Shown: positions 51,223 to 60,446 of the stretch, one piece after another
How the letters are laid out: each line of letters begins with the position of its first letter
Numbering within the stretch: position 1 is the first letter of the stretch
Origin: JBBQDZ01 sp038237515
Lineage (GTDB): Bacteria; Actinomycetota; Thermoleophilia; Gaiellales; Gaiellaceae
Assembly (NCBI GenBank): GCA_038237515.1
Contig: JBBRYP010000013.1
Location: 14,212 to 78,211, forward strand
Length of the DNA stretch: 64,000 nucleotides
Reading direction: 5' to 3'
The notes under the pieces: generated by a model
Told to the model about the DNA's origin: nothing
Database searches by the model: none
The model's input: only the letters and a program-made list of their open reading frames with translations
Position numbers and translations under genes: made by a program

Positions 51223-52374
51223 CTAGACCTCGAGCAGGATGGCGTCGCCCTGGCCGCCGCCGGAGCAGATCGCGGCGAGGCCGAGTCCGCCCCCGTTCCG
51301 GCGGAGCTCGTAGATCATCGTGCCGAGGATCCTGGCACCGGAGGCGCCGATCGGGTGCCCGAGCGCCACGGCGCCGCCGTTGACGTTCACGCGCTCAGGA
51401 TCGGCGCCGAGCAGCTTCGTCGAGTTGAGCACGACCGACGAGAAGGCCTCGTTCAGCTCCACGCGCCGCACGTCGTCGATCGACCGCCCCGCCTTCTCGA
51501 GCGCCACCTTGCCGGCCCGGGCCGGCGTTCGTGCGAGATACGCGAAGTCGTCCGCCACGTACCCCTGCGCCACGATCGTCGCCAGGACCTCGAGGCCGCG
51601 CTTGCGCGCGAACTCCTCGCTGCAGACGACGAGCGCGCCGGCTCCGTCGTTCACGCCCGGGGCGTTTCCCGCCGTCGTCGTCCCCTCCGGGTCGAAGACG
51701 GGCTTCAGCCGCGCGAGCTTCTCGATCGAGGTGTCCCTCCGAGGGCCCTCGTCGACCTCCAGCTCGCCGACCGGGACGATCTCCTCCCGGAAGCGGCCCT
51801 CGTCGACGGCCCGGGCGGCGCGCTCGTGCGAGCGGAGGGCCCAGAGATCCTGATCCTCGCGGGAGATGCCGAGCTCGCGGGAGACGAAGGACGCCTGCTC
51901 GACCATGTGACGCTTGTCGAAGCTCGACGTGAGCCCGTCGTGGGTCATCAGGTCGATCAGCGACCCGTCTCCGAGCCGGTAGCCGAAGCGCGCCTGCTTG
52001 AGGATGTAGGGCGCATTCGACATCGACTCCATCCCGCCGGCGACGATCACGCTGTGGTCACCCGATCGGATCATCTGGTCCGCGAGCTCGACCGCCCTGA
52101 TCGACGAGGCACAGACCTTGTTGATCGTGTCGGCCGGCACCTGGATCGGGAGGCCGGCCCCGATCGCGGCCTGGCGCGCGGGCGCCTGGCCGGCTCCGCC
52201 CTGCAGTACCTGCCCCATGATCACGTACTCGACCTCGTCGTCCCGGATCTCGACGCGCTCGAGCGCGCCGCGGATCGCAATTGCCCCGAGCTCGGTCGCC
52301 TCGTGGCCGCGAAGGCCGCCACCGAGCTTGGCGAACGGCGTGCGGACTGCGGACACGATCACTGATCGGGGCAC
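51223..52374 (-). CDS. acetyl-CoA C-acyltransferase (thiolase)
   Basis: A 383-aa thiolase, cleaving 3-ketoacyl-CoA or condensing acetyl-CoA. The acylated cysteine is in NKVCASSIRAVELA (about residue 87); the histidine motif GHPIGASGARI and the second cysteine in AICSGGGQGDAILLE complete the active site. GTG 52374 follows TACGCT by seven bases. With the hydratase, dehydrogenases and ETF genes it completes a beta-oxidation set. Confidence 0.94.
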   Translation of the reverse strand: MPRSVIVSAVRTPFAKLGGGLRGHEATELGAIAIRGALERVEIRDDEVEYVIMGQVLQGGAGQAPARQAAIGAGLPIQVPADTINKVCASSIRAVELADQMIRSGDHSVIVAGGMESMSNAPYILKQARFGYRLGDGSLIDLMTHDGLTSSFDKRHMVEQASFVSRELGISREDQDLWALRSHERAARAVDEGRFREEIVPVGELEVDEGPRRDTSIEKLARLKPVFDPEGTTTAGNAPGVNDGAGALVVCSEEFARKRGLEVLATIVAQGYVADDFAYLARTPARAGKVALEKAGRSIDDVRRVELNEAFSSVVLNSTKLLGADPERVNVNGGAVALGHPIGASGARILGTMIYELRRNGGGLGLAAICSGGGQGDAILLEV

Positions 52375-52452
52375 CGCGGCCAGCGTAACAACGCGCCTCG
52401 CCTCCACCGGAATCACCCCCCGGAGCTGCGAGAACGAGATCACCCTTTCGGG

Positions 52453-52483
52453 TTGACGGCGTCAATTGAACCTGCGCTACTCT
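52453..52483 (+). promoter_or_regulatory. trp operon promoter
   Basis: TTGACG at 52453-52458 fits a -35, with TACTCT at 52478-52483 (19-base spacer) or GCTACT two bases earlier as -10. Transcription would begin just before the leader peptide ATG at 52493. The thiolase promoter points away from it on the other strand. Confidence 0.55.
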
Positions 52484-52492
52484 CAGCCCACG

Positions 52493-52558
52493 ATGACTCT
52501 CATCCCTCACATCTGGACGTGGGACTGGCGCGGCAAGCGGGGCGGGAGCGTTCGCTGA
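52493..52558 (+). CDS. trpL: trp leader peptide
   Basis: A 21-codon frame with three tryptophan codons in five positions (WTWDW, codons 8-12) ending in TGA, directly before a terminator hairpin and trpE. This is the layout of transcription attenuation: scarce charged tRNA-Trp stalls the ribosome on these codons and favours read-through. The leader is far too short to be found by ordinary gene callers. Confidence 0.88.
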   Translation: MTLIPHIWTWDWRGKRGGSVR

Positions 52559-52587
52559 TCTGAGCCGGACGCCACCCGCACCGCTCG

Positions 52588-52616
52588 AAGACCTCCAACC
52601 GGGGGTCTTTTCGTTT
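52588..52616 (+). terminator. trp attenuator terminator
   Basis: A 9-bp stem AAGACCTCC/GGGGGTCTT (one T-G pair) with loop AACC at 52588-52609, followed by TTCGTTTT. It sits 30 bases past the leader-peptide stop and ends ten bases before trpE. With the Trp-rich leader it forms a classical attenuator. Confidence 0.87.
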
Positions 52617-52625
52617 TGCGCACAC

Positions 52626-53863
52626 ATGATCGCCTCGACCGTCATCCCCACCGACCTCGTCACCCCGCTCGGGGCCTACCTCCAGCTCCGCCGGACCGGC
52701 CGGGCGAGCTTCCTGCTCGAGTCGGTCGAGCAGGGGCGGCTGGGGCGCTACTCCCTCGTCGGCACGGGTTCGCGCATCGTCGGCTTCGAGGAGGCGGAGA
52801 CGCTCGGGGAGGCCGTGGTCGGCTACCTCGCCTACGACTACGCCGCGACGCTCGAGCCGACCGTCCCATTGCCCGACCGGGGCCCGGGCCTTCCGGAGAG
52901 CCGGTTCGTCGTCGCGGAGACGCTCGTCCGCTTCGACCACGCCGCGGGGATGGCGGAGCTCCTGTGCGGCGACCCCGTTGTGGTGACGAGGCTGCTCGAG
53001 GTGCCGCTCGGCGCACCCGGCCCCGCCGGCGCCGCACGCCGATCGGCCGGCCCGATCCGTCGCTTCCCCTCGCGCTTCGAGTACGAGCGCGCAGTCGCGG
53101 CGGCGCGGGAGCACATCGCGGCCGGAGACGCCTTCCAGATCGTCCTCTCCCAGCGAGCCGAGCGGCCGACCTCCGCGTCGGCGGTCGAGCTCTATCGGGC
53201 GCTTCGCCGCGTCAATCCCTCCCCGTACCTCTTCCTGCTCGAGCTCGACGGTCTGGCACTCGTCGGCTCCTCGCCCGAGACGCTCGTCAAGGCCGAGGGC
53301 GCGCGCGCGAGCCTCAACCCGATCGCCGGGACCACGCGACCGGGAGAGGGTGACGCGCAGCGGCTCCTCGCCTCCGAGAAGGATCGGGCCGAGCACATCA
53401 TGCTCGTCGACCTCGGCCGCAACGACCTCTCCCGCGTCTGCCTTCCGGGAACGGTCCGGGTCGAGCGGTTCCTCGAGGCGGAGCGCTTCTCGCACGTCAC
53501 GCACCTCGTATCGGAGGTCGCCGGGGAGCTTCGCCCCGGCGTCACGCCCTTCGACCTGCTCCGTGCGAGCTTTCCCGCCGGCACCGTGTCCGGGGCACCG
53601 AAGGTGCGCGCGATGCAGATCATCTCGGAGCTCGAGAAATACCGCCGCGGCCCGTACGCTGGCGCCGTGGGTTACTCCCTCCCCGGCGGGGCCTTCGACA
53701 CCTGCATCGCGATCCGGACGATCGTGCTTCACGAGGGAGTCGCCTTCCTCCAGGCCGGCGCCGGAATCGTGGACGGGTCGGACCCTGCCGCCGAGCACCA
53801 GGAATGCTTGAACAAGCTGCGGGCACTCGAGACGGCGATCGATCTGGCGGAGGCGCGCGCGGC

Positions 53864-53867
<4 letters not shown>
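52626..53867 (+). CDS. trpE: anthranilate synthase component I
   Basis: A 413-aa chorismate-binding enzyme making anthranilate with TrpG-supplied ammonia. The feedback-binding motif FLLESVEQGRLGRYS is at about 29-43; the catalytic half has FPAGTVSGAPKVRAM, LGRNDLSRV and AGAGIVDGSDP. It is shorter than many TrpE proteins because the N-terminal domain is trimmed. ATG 52626 lacks an obvious ribosome site. It overlaps trpG as GTGA. Confidence 0.94.
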
Positions 53868-54423
<556 letters not shown>

Positions 54424-54427
<4 letters not shown>

Positions 54428-55446
54428 TCGTCGCGGCGCTCGCCCAGCTCCTGGAGGGGAGATCGCTGACCCGCGCGGACGCACGTGAGGTGATGGGCAC
54501 GATCATGCGCGGCGAGGCGACGTCCGCCCAGATCGGCGGCTTCCTCGTCGCGCTGCGGCTGAAGGGGGAGACGGCCGACGAGATCGCGGGGTGTGCGGAG
54601 GCGATGCGCGAGCACGCGATCGGGGTACACCCACGCCGCGAGGACCTCGTGGACACAGCCGGCACCGGCGGCGACGGCGGGCGCACGTTCAACATCTCCA
54701 CGGCGGCGGCCCTGGTGGCCGCGGCGGCCGGCGCGGGAGTCGCCAAGCACGGGAACCGGGCGGTCTCCTCGGCCTCGGGGTCGGCCGACGTGCTCGAAGC
54801 CCTCGGCTTCGAGCTGAGCCTTCCGCCCGAGCGGATCGAGCGCTCGATCGACGAGCTCGGTTTCGGCTTCCTCTTCGCGCCGACCCATCACCCGGCGATG
54901 CGCCACGCGGCGCCGGTGCGCAGGGAGCTGGCCGCGCGGACGGTCTTCAACGTCCTCGGGCCATTGACGAACCCCGCCGGTGCGCGGGCCCAGGTGGTCG
55001 GCGTCTACTCGCCCGAGCTCGTGAGGACGATCGCGGAGGTCCTCGCGCGCCTCGGCGCGCGCCGGGCCTTCGTCGTCCACGGCGCCGCCGGCATCGACGA
55101 GCTTTCACCGGCCGGTCCGAACCTCGTCTGCGAGGTGCTCGACGGGACGGTCTCGGAGCGGGAGGTCGACCCGCGCGAGCTGGGGATCGGCCGCTGCGGG
55201 GCCGAGGAGCTTGCGGGCGGGAGTCCGCAGGAGAACGCCGACCACATCCGGGCGGTCTTCGCGGGCGCCGCCGGCGCCCGTCGCGACGCGATCCTGCTGA
55301 ACGCCGCCGGCGCGATCGCCGCCGGAGGCCTCGCGCGCGACCTGCGCGACGGGATCGGCTACGCCCGCGAGGCGCTCGACTCCGGCGCTGCTGCTCGTCG
55401 GCTCGAGGAGCTCGTCGCCTTTTCGCGGCTGGAGGACGCGGCTTGA
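54424..55446 (+). CDS. trpD: anthranilate phosphoribosyltransferase
   Basis: A 340-aa enzyme joining anthranilate and PRPP. The PRPP motif VDTAGTGGDGGRTFNIST, then AKHGNRAVSSASGSADVLEALG, the FAPTHHPAMRH run and FNVLGPLTNPAGA are all canonical. GTG 54424 overlaps the trpG stop (GTGA) and its own stop overlaps trpCF (TTGA). Confidence 0.96.
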
Positions 55447-56609
55447 GCGGCCGGTTCCGCGATGCCCTTCTCGCGCCGGGCCTCGGCGCGATCGCCGAGG
55501 TGAAGCGGCGATCGCCATCCGCGGGTGCTCTGCGCCCCGGCGCCGATCCCGCCGCGCTCGCTGCCGGCTTCGAAGCCGCCGGCGCCGCCGCCGTCTCGAT
55601 CCTCGTCGACGAGCGCTTCGACGGGTCGTTGGAGGATCTCGTAGCGGCGCGCGGAGCGACGCGGCTCCCGCTCCTCGCAAAGGGTTTCTTCCGCGAGGGG
55701 AGCGAGCTGCTCGAGGCGAAGCTCGCCGGAGCCGACGCGATCCTGCTGCTCCTGCGCGACCTCGACGACGAGCGCGCCTATGCACTTCGGCGATACGCGG
55801 CCGAGCTCGGCCTCGACGCCCTGGTCGAGGCGCACGACGCGAACGAGCTCGAGCGGGCGATCATGCTCGACGCCGATCCGATCGGCGTCAACGCCCGCGA
55901 CCTGACGACGTTTCGCATCGAGCGCGACGCCCAGCTCGAGCTGCTCGCGGCTGCCCGTGCGCGGCGACCGGAAGCCTGCCTGATCGCCGAGAGCGGGATC
56001 GACTCGAGGGCGCAGGCGGCCTCCGCGGAGCTGACCGGAGCCGATGCCGTGCTCGTCGGCTCGGCACTCATGCGCGCCGACGATCCCGCGGGGCGGCTGC
56101 GCGAGCTCCTCTCGCGGCCGCTCGTCAAGATCTGCGGCCTGACGCGTGTCGAGGACCTCGCCGTCGCCGCCGAGGCCGGGGCCGATCTCGCGGGGTTCAT
56201 CCTCGCGAAGGAGAGCCCGAGGCGGGCGGCGGCGGTGCTGCCCGTGCCGGAGACGATGCTGTCGGTCGCCGTCTTCGTCGGCGAGCGGGGGGAGGCGGTG
56301 AGCGACCTCGCGCAGCTCTACGAACGCGAGAACGGCCATCGCAGCCGCGACGCGGTTCTGCTGCGCGACGAGCGAGTGATCGCCCAGGTCGTCGACCTTC
56401 CGTGGGAGCAGGCCGACCCGATGCACTTCGAGCGCGCGCGGCGCGCGCAGGGGCGCGTGATGCTGGCGGGCGGACTCTCGCCGGAGAACGTGCGCGAGGC
56501 GATCCGGTCGGTGCACCCGTGGGCGGTCGACGCGAGCTCGTCGCTCGAGCTTGCGCCGGGGATCAAGGATCCGGACCGTGTCCGCGCGTTCGTCGAGGCC
56601 GCCCGGTGA
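55443..56609 (+). CDS. trpCF: indole-3-glycerol-phosphate synthase/phosphoribosylanthranilate isomerase fusion
   Basis: A 388-aa bifunctional fusion. TrpC part (1-about 225): EVKRRSPSAG with Lys21, Lys80 in LLAKGFF (usually RKDF), Glu129 (LVEAH), Asn150 (GVNARDL) and Glu183 (AESGI). TrpF part (about 226-388): catalytic Cys231 in VKICGLT, candidate acid Asp318, LAGGLSPENV, and GIKDPDRV near the end. The TrpF glycine phosphate loop (GGTG type) and the QLHG motif are missing or replaced, so this half is divergent. TTG 55443 is set by the TTGA overlap. TrpCF fusions are familiar from enterobacteria and less so here. Confidence 0.9.
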   Translation: MSGRFRDALLAPGLGAIAEVKRRSPSAGALRPGADPAALAAGFEAAGAAAVSILVDERFDGSLEDLVAARGATRLPLLAKGFFREGSELLEAKLAGADAILLLLRDLDDERAYALRRYAAELGLDALVEAHDANELERAIMLDADPIGVNARDLTTFRIERDAQLELLAAARARRPEACLIAESGIDSRAQAASAELTGADAVLVGSALMRADDPAGRLRELLSRPLVKICGLTRVEDLAVAAEAGADLAGFILAKESPRRAAAVLPVPETMLSVAVFVGERGEAVSDLAQLYERENGHRSRDAVLLRDERVIAQVVDLPWEQADPMHFERARRAQGRVMLAGGLSPENVREAIRSVHPWAVDASSSLELAPGIKDPDRVRAFVEAAR

Positions 56610-57799
56610 AGCCTGCGCCCGAGCCGGCTGCGCCCGAGGCCGGCCTCTACGGGGCCTACGGAGGCCGCTACGTGCCGGAGACGCTCGTTCCGGCGCTCGA
56701 CGAGCTCGAGTCGGGCTGGCGCGCCGCCGCCGCCGACGAGTCGTTCCGCGCCGAGCTGGACGCGCTGGCGGCGAACTACGCGGGCCGGCCGACGCCGCTG
56801 ACGCTCGCCCGGCGGTTCGCGCCCGGCAAGCGCCTCTACCTGAAGCGTGAGGATCTGCTGCACACGGGCGCGCACAAGCTCAACAACGCGCTCGGCCAGG
56901 CGGTGCTCGCTCGGAGGCTCGGCAAACCGAGGATCGTCGCGGAGACGGGGGCGGGCCAGCACGGGGTCGCGACCGCCACCGTCTGCGCGCGCTTCGGGCT
57001 CGACTGCGTCGTCTACATGGGCGCCGAGGACATGCGGCGGCAGCGGCCGAACGTCGAGCGCATGGGGCTGCTCGGGGCCGAGGTGCGGCCGGTCGAGTTC
57101 GGGACCCGCACACTGAAGGAGGCCACGAGCGAGGCGATTCGCGACTGGATCACGAACGTCGAGACGACCCACTACCTGATCGGCTCGTGCGTCGGCCCCC
57201 ACCCCTATCCCGAGATCGTCCGCGAGCTGCAAGCCGTGATCGGTCGGGAGGCGCGGGGTCAGTTCCTGTCGGCCGAGGGTCGTCTGCCGGAGGTGGTGGT
57301 CGCGTGCGTCGGGGGCGGATCGAACGCGATCGGCATGTTCGCCGGGTTCCTGGACGACTCCGCCGTTCGGCTCCTCGGCGTGGAGGCGGCAGGGGCGGCC
57401 TCGCTCGGCGATGGGAGGGCGGGTGTGCTGCACGGGACGCGCTCGTCGCTCCTCGCCGACGCCGACGGCCAGATCGTCGACGCCCATTCGATCTCCGCCG
57501 GTCTCGACTACCCGGGTGTCGGGCCCGAGCACGCGTTCCTGCGCGACCTCGGCCGGGCCGACTACGTGAGCGCGACCGACGAGGAGGCGCTCGAGGCGTT
57601 TCGCGCGCTGGCGCGCAGCGAGGGGATCATCCCGGCGCTCGAGCCGGCGCACGCGCTCGCGCGAGCGAAGGAGCTGGACGAGGAGCTCGTGCTCGTCTGC
57701 CTCTCCGGCCGCGGTGACAAGGATCTCGCCGAGGTACTGGCGCGCCGAGGGGCGGTCTCATCCCAAACCCCCTCCCACCCAGGGGAAACTCGAGGGTAG
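56606..57799 (+). CDS. trpB: tryptophan synthase beta chain
   Basis: A 397-aa PLP enzyme condensing indole and serine. The PLP lysine is in REDLLHTGAHKLNNALGQ; AETGAGQHGVATATVCARF, the phosphate loop CVGGGSNAIGMF and LEPAHALA are typical of TrpB1. GTG 56606 overlaps the trpCF stop (GTGA). The last roughly 15 residues are low-complexity. Confidence 0.96.
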   Translation: MKPAPEPAAPEAGLYGAYGGRYVPETLVPALDELESGWRAAAADESFRAELDALAANYAGRPTPLTLARRFAPGKRLYLKREDLLHTGAHKLNNALGQAVLARRLGKPRIVAETGAGQHGVATATVCARFGLDCVVYMGAEDMRRQRPNVERMGLLGAEVRPVEFGTRTLKEATSEAIRDWITNVETTHYLIGSCVGPHPYPEIVRELQAVIGREARGQFLSAEGRLPEVVVACVGGGSNAIGMFAGFLDDSAVRLLGVEAAGAASLGDGRAGVLHGTRSSLLADADGQIVDAHSISAGLDYPGVGPEHAFLRDLGRADYVSATDEEALEAFRALARSEGIIPALEPAHALARAKELDEELVLVCLSGRGDKDLAEVLARRGAVSSQTPSHPGETRG

Positions 57800-57848
57800 C
57801 TCCCGGGCCTGCACGAATCTGCGCCGGAATCGTGACGAAAGCGAACCC

Positions 57849-58559
57849 ATGAAGACCCTCGTCGTGTACCTGATGGCGGATCCAGACACGCCCGAGTTGG
57901 CTGAGGCGGCGGTCGAGGCGGGCGCGGACGTCGTCGAGATCGGCTTCCCGTTCTCGGACCCTCTCGCCGACGGCCCCGTCATCCGCCGTGCCGCCGAGCG
58001 CGCGCTCGCGCGGGGCATGCGCACCGGGGCCTGCCTCGAATGTCTCGCGCAGGTCCGGGCCCGCGTTCCTTGCCCGCTGATCCCGATGACGTACTCGTCG
58101 CTCCTGGAGGCCTACGGCTACGGGCGCTTCGAGTCGGATGCGCGCTCGGCCGGAGCGACGAGCCTCATCGTCGCCGACCTCCCCGCGGGTGCGAGGCCGG
58201 GCCTGCGGCGCGTCCAGCTCGTGGCGCCGACCTCGACGGACGAGCGCCTGGCGCTCGCCGCTACGGAAACGGACGGCTGGTTGTACCTCGTCACCCTCAC
58301 CGGCACCACGGGCTCACGCGGCGAGCTCTCACCGGCGCTCGCAGGTCTCGCGCGGCGGGCGCGCGCCCTCACCGACCGTCCTCTCCACGCAGGCTTCGGA
58401 ATCTCGACGCCGGAGCACGCGCGAGCTGCCGCGGAGCTCGTCGACGGAATCGTCGTCGGCTCCCGGGCCGTCGAGGTGGCCGACGAGGGGCCTGCGGCGC
58501 TCGGCGCCTACGTCGCAGGACTGCGCCGGGCGCTCGACAGCACCCTCACGCCAGCCTGA
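57849..58559 (+). CDS. trpA: tryptophan synthase alpha chain
   Basis: A 236-aa enzyme releasing indole from indole-3-glycerol phosphate. The catalytic glutamate is in DVVEIGFPFSDPLADGP (about 29-45), which also holds the aspartate. It begins directly at strand 1 (TLVVYLMADPDTP), lacking the usual N-terminal helix, so it is about 30 residues shorter than most. ATG 57849 has only a weak GAAAG site; 49 bases separate it from trpB. The 3' end overlaps the convergent gene by 14 bases. Confidence 0.93.
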   Translation: MKTLVVYLMADPDTPELAEAAVEAGADVVEIGFPFSDPLADGPVIRRAAERALARGMRTGACLECLAQVRARVPCPLIPMTYSSLLEAYGYGRFESDARSAGATSLIVADLPAGARPGLRRVQLVAPTSTDERLALAATETDGWLYLVTLTGTTGSRGELSPALAGLARRARALTDRPLHAGFGISTPEHARAAAELVDGIVVGSRAVEVADEGPAALGAYVAGLRRALDSTLTPA

Positions 58560-59346
58560 GGATCGCCCGCCGCTCGACGATCTGAACGAGCTGGTAGCCG
58601 TCCGCGACCGCCTCGTTCAGCGCTGCCTCCCACGCGTGCGCGTCGCCCTCGAGCTCGAGGACGCAGAATTCCTTGTGGGCGGAGCGCGCCTCGACCGTGG
58701 CGGCGAGCGAGGGGGCTGAGAGCAGGAGACCTCGCAGCGTCGGCGCGTCGACGCCGAAACTCGAGAGAACCTGCGCGGCCACTCCCTCGCCCTCGCCGCC
58801 GAGGGCGACGAGGACGTGCTCGGGCTCGATCCTTGCCAGGCCCACCGCGAGCGCCTCGCGTATGGCGAGCTCCAGCGTCTTCTTCGCGCGCTTCGTGAAC
58901 GGCATCGGGCCCGGCTCGCGCGCGCCCTCGCCTCGGCCGACCACGCGCTCCACCTCGGCGCGGACGCCCTCGACCTGAATCCCCGAGAGCGAGAGCACCT
59001 TCGCCGTGTGCGACTCGAGCACCCCGAGCGCAGCGAGCAGCAGGTGCTCGGTGCCGAGGTAGTCGTGGCCCAGAGCCCGAGCCTCTTCCTGGGCAGCGAC
59101 GAGAACCCGCCGCCCACGCGGCGTGAAGCGGCTGAGGAAGTCTCCGCCGCCGGCGCTGCGCCGGCGAAGGCCGGGCCCGCCGGCACGGAACGGGCCATGC
59201 GCCACCGTGCCCGGCAGGGTGCGGAGGAGCGTGTCTCCCAGGATCGCGATCGCCTCCGCCCCGATCGAGCGACCGTTCTCCTCCGCCCGCAGGCGCAAAG
59301 CCTCGTACAGGTGATCGGAGACGTTGCGGGCGTGAAGGGTAGCCAC
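58546..59346 (-). CDS. ribbon-helix-helix/Clp-N fusion protein, candidate autorepressor
   Basis: A 266-aa three-part protein. Residues 1-40 resemble FitA/Arc-type ribbon-helix-helix antitoxins (TLHARNVSDHLYEALRLRA, then SIGAEAIAILGD). Residues 72-112 and 147-185 match the two repeats of the Clp ATPase N-domain (FTPRGRRVLVAAQEEA with DYLGTEHLLLAAL; FTKRAKKTLELAIREA with EPEHVLVAL). Residues 222-266 look like a DUF4177-type alpha/beta tail (ALNEAVADGYQLVQI). There is no ATPase domain and no toxin gene beside it. GTG 59346 lies six bases after TAGCAT, which is inside a palindrome, so it probably represses itself; Clp-N could sense a ClpC adaptor or modified protein. Confidence 0.82.
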   Translation of the reverse strand: MATLHARNVSDHLYEALRLRAEENGRSIGAEAIAILGDTLLRTLPGTVAHGPFRAGGPGLRRRSAGGGDFLSRFTPRGRRVLVAAQEEARALGHDYLGTEHLLLAALGVLESHTAKVLSLSGIQVEGVRAEVERVVGRGEGAREPGPMPFTKRAKKTLELAIREALAVGLARIEPEHVLVALGGEGEGVAAQVLSSFGVDAPTLRGLLLSAPSLAATVEARSAHKEFCVLELEGDAHAWEAALNEAVADGYQLVQIVERRAILRLA

Positions 59347-59352
59347 CGGTTT

Positions 59353-59371
59353 ATGCTAGCGCAACGCTAGC
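59353..59371. promoter_or_regulatory. palindromic operator over a leaderless promoter
   Basis: GCTAGCG (59355-59361) and CGCTAGC (59365-59371) are perfect inverted repeats around CAA. The -10 of the RHH/Clp-N gene (TAGCAT, minus strand, 59358-59353) overlaps the left arm. Arc-type proteins bind short dyads like this; binding here is inferred. Confidence 0.65.
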
Positions 59372-59399
59372 GCTCTGCTACAGACGGTAGCCTTCGCAA

Positions 59400-60131
59400 A
59401 TGCAGGGCTACGGGGCGCGGACCTACGGCGACCGCATCGCCGAGGTCTACGACGGGCTCTACGAGGCCCTAGACACCGACGCGGCCGTCGAGGCTCTGGT
59501 CGGCCTCGCGCGCGGAGGTCGTGTACTCGAGCTCGCGGTCGGCACCGGACGCCTCGCGCTGCCGCTCGCCGCGCGCGGTCTCGAAGTGCACGGCGTCGAC
59601 GCTTCGGAGGAAATGGTCGCGAAGTTGCGCGCCAAACCCGACGCCGACCGGGTCACCGTTGTCTTCGGCGACTTCGTCGACCCACCCGTCGAGGCGCCGT
59701 TCTCGCTCGTCTTCGTCGCGTTCAACACCTTCTTCGCGCTGCGCACGCAGGAGGAGCAGCTCCGCTGCATCTCGAACGTCGCGGCGCTGCTCGGCTCCGG
59801 CGGGGTCTTCGCCCTCGAGGCCTTTGTCCCCGATCTGACGCGCTTCGACCGGGAGCAGCGCGTCCAGACGACGCGGGTCGAGCTGGAGGAGGTGTGGCTC
59901 GACGTCAGCTCCCACGATCCCGTCGGCCAGCGGGTCACCTCCCAGCACGTCCGGCTTCGCGAGGACGGCATCCGCTTCTACCCGGTCGACCTGCGGTACG
60001 TCTGGCCTCCCGAGCTCGACCTGATGGCGCGACTCGCAGGCCTGCGCCTGCGCGAGCGCTGGGGAGGCTGGGGCGGCGAGGCCTTCGACGCGACCAGTGT
60101 CCGGCACGTCTCCGTGTACGAGCCCGCTTGA
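59400..60131 (+). CDS. class I SAM-dependent methyltransferase
   Basis: A 243-aa methyltransferase. AdoMet motif I is VLELAVGTGRLALPLAARG (about 42-60), followed by the acidic strand end HGVDASEEMVAKL and VVFGDFVDPP. The substrate is unknown; it resembles small-molecule methyltransferases (Methyltransf_25 type). ATG 59400 follows TAGCCT by six bases, so it is leaderless. It diverges from the RHH/Clp-N gene across the operator. Confidence 0.85.
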   Translation: MQGYGARTYGDRIAEVYDGLYEALDTDAAVEALVGLARGGRVLELAVGTGRLALPLAARGLEVHGVDASEEMVAKLRAKPDADRVTVVFGDFVDPPVEAPFSLVFVAFNTFFALRTQEEQLRCISNVAALLGSGGVFALEAFVPDLTRFDREQRVQTTRVELEEVWLDVSSHDPVGQRVTSQHVRLREDGIRFYPVDLRYVWPPELDLMARLAGLRLRERWGGWGGEAFDATSVRHVSVYEPA

Positions 60132-60236
60132 TGCGCGAGCGTACGCGTCGCGTGATGACACAGCGAGCTTCGCGTGCGGCCGCAGCAGAGGTGACGATCC
60201 TCAATCTCCGAGCGGCGCCCGCCGATACAGGGGCCG

Positions 60237-60362
60237 ATGCCTCGGAAGCGCAAGCTCGCCTCCGCCACGAAGACGATCGTGCCGCTGCTCATGATCGTCG
60301 GCGTCGAGATCGCCTGGGTCGGCGGGCTCGTCTATGCCGTCATCCGCCTCGCCCGGCTCTGA
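60237..60362 (+). CDS. 41-aa single-pass membrane protein
   Basis: A short frame with a basic start (PRKRKLASATK), one membrane helix (about 13-37: TIVPLLMIVGVEIAWVGGLV) and a basic end. AGGGG lies four bases before the ATG and third positions are G/C-rich. The pattern is right for a small membrane protein with both ends positively charged. Function unknown. Confidence 0.6.
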   Translation: MPRKRKLASATKTIVPLLMIVGVEIAWVGGLVYAVIRLARL

Positions 60363-60412
60363 TCCTCGGCCCGCGCCAAACCACCGGGGAAGTTTCCGCA
60401 TAGCGTTGACGA

Positions 60413-60431
60413 ACGGCGCGCCACGCGCCGT
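60413..60431. repeat. 8-bp inverted repeat before small zinc-ribbon gene
   Basis: ACGGCGCG and CGCGCCGT around CCA, 15 bases upstream of the 46-aa protein start. It could be an operator or a 5'-UTR hairpin. Confidence 0.4.
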
Positions 60432-60446
60432 CGTCGAGAAGGGTCT

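Noticed and set aside
57766..57848. Hairpin or attenuator between trpB and trpA
   Set aside because: CCCC/GGGG runs are present but no convincing stem with a U-tail could be drawn.
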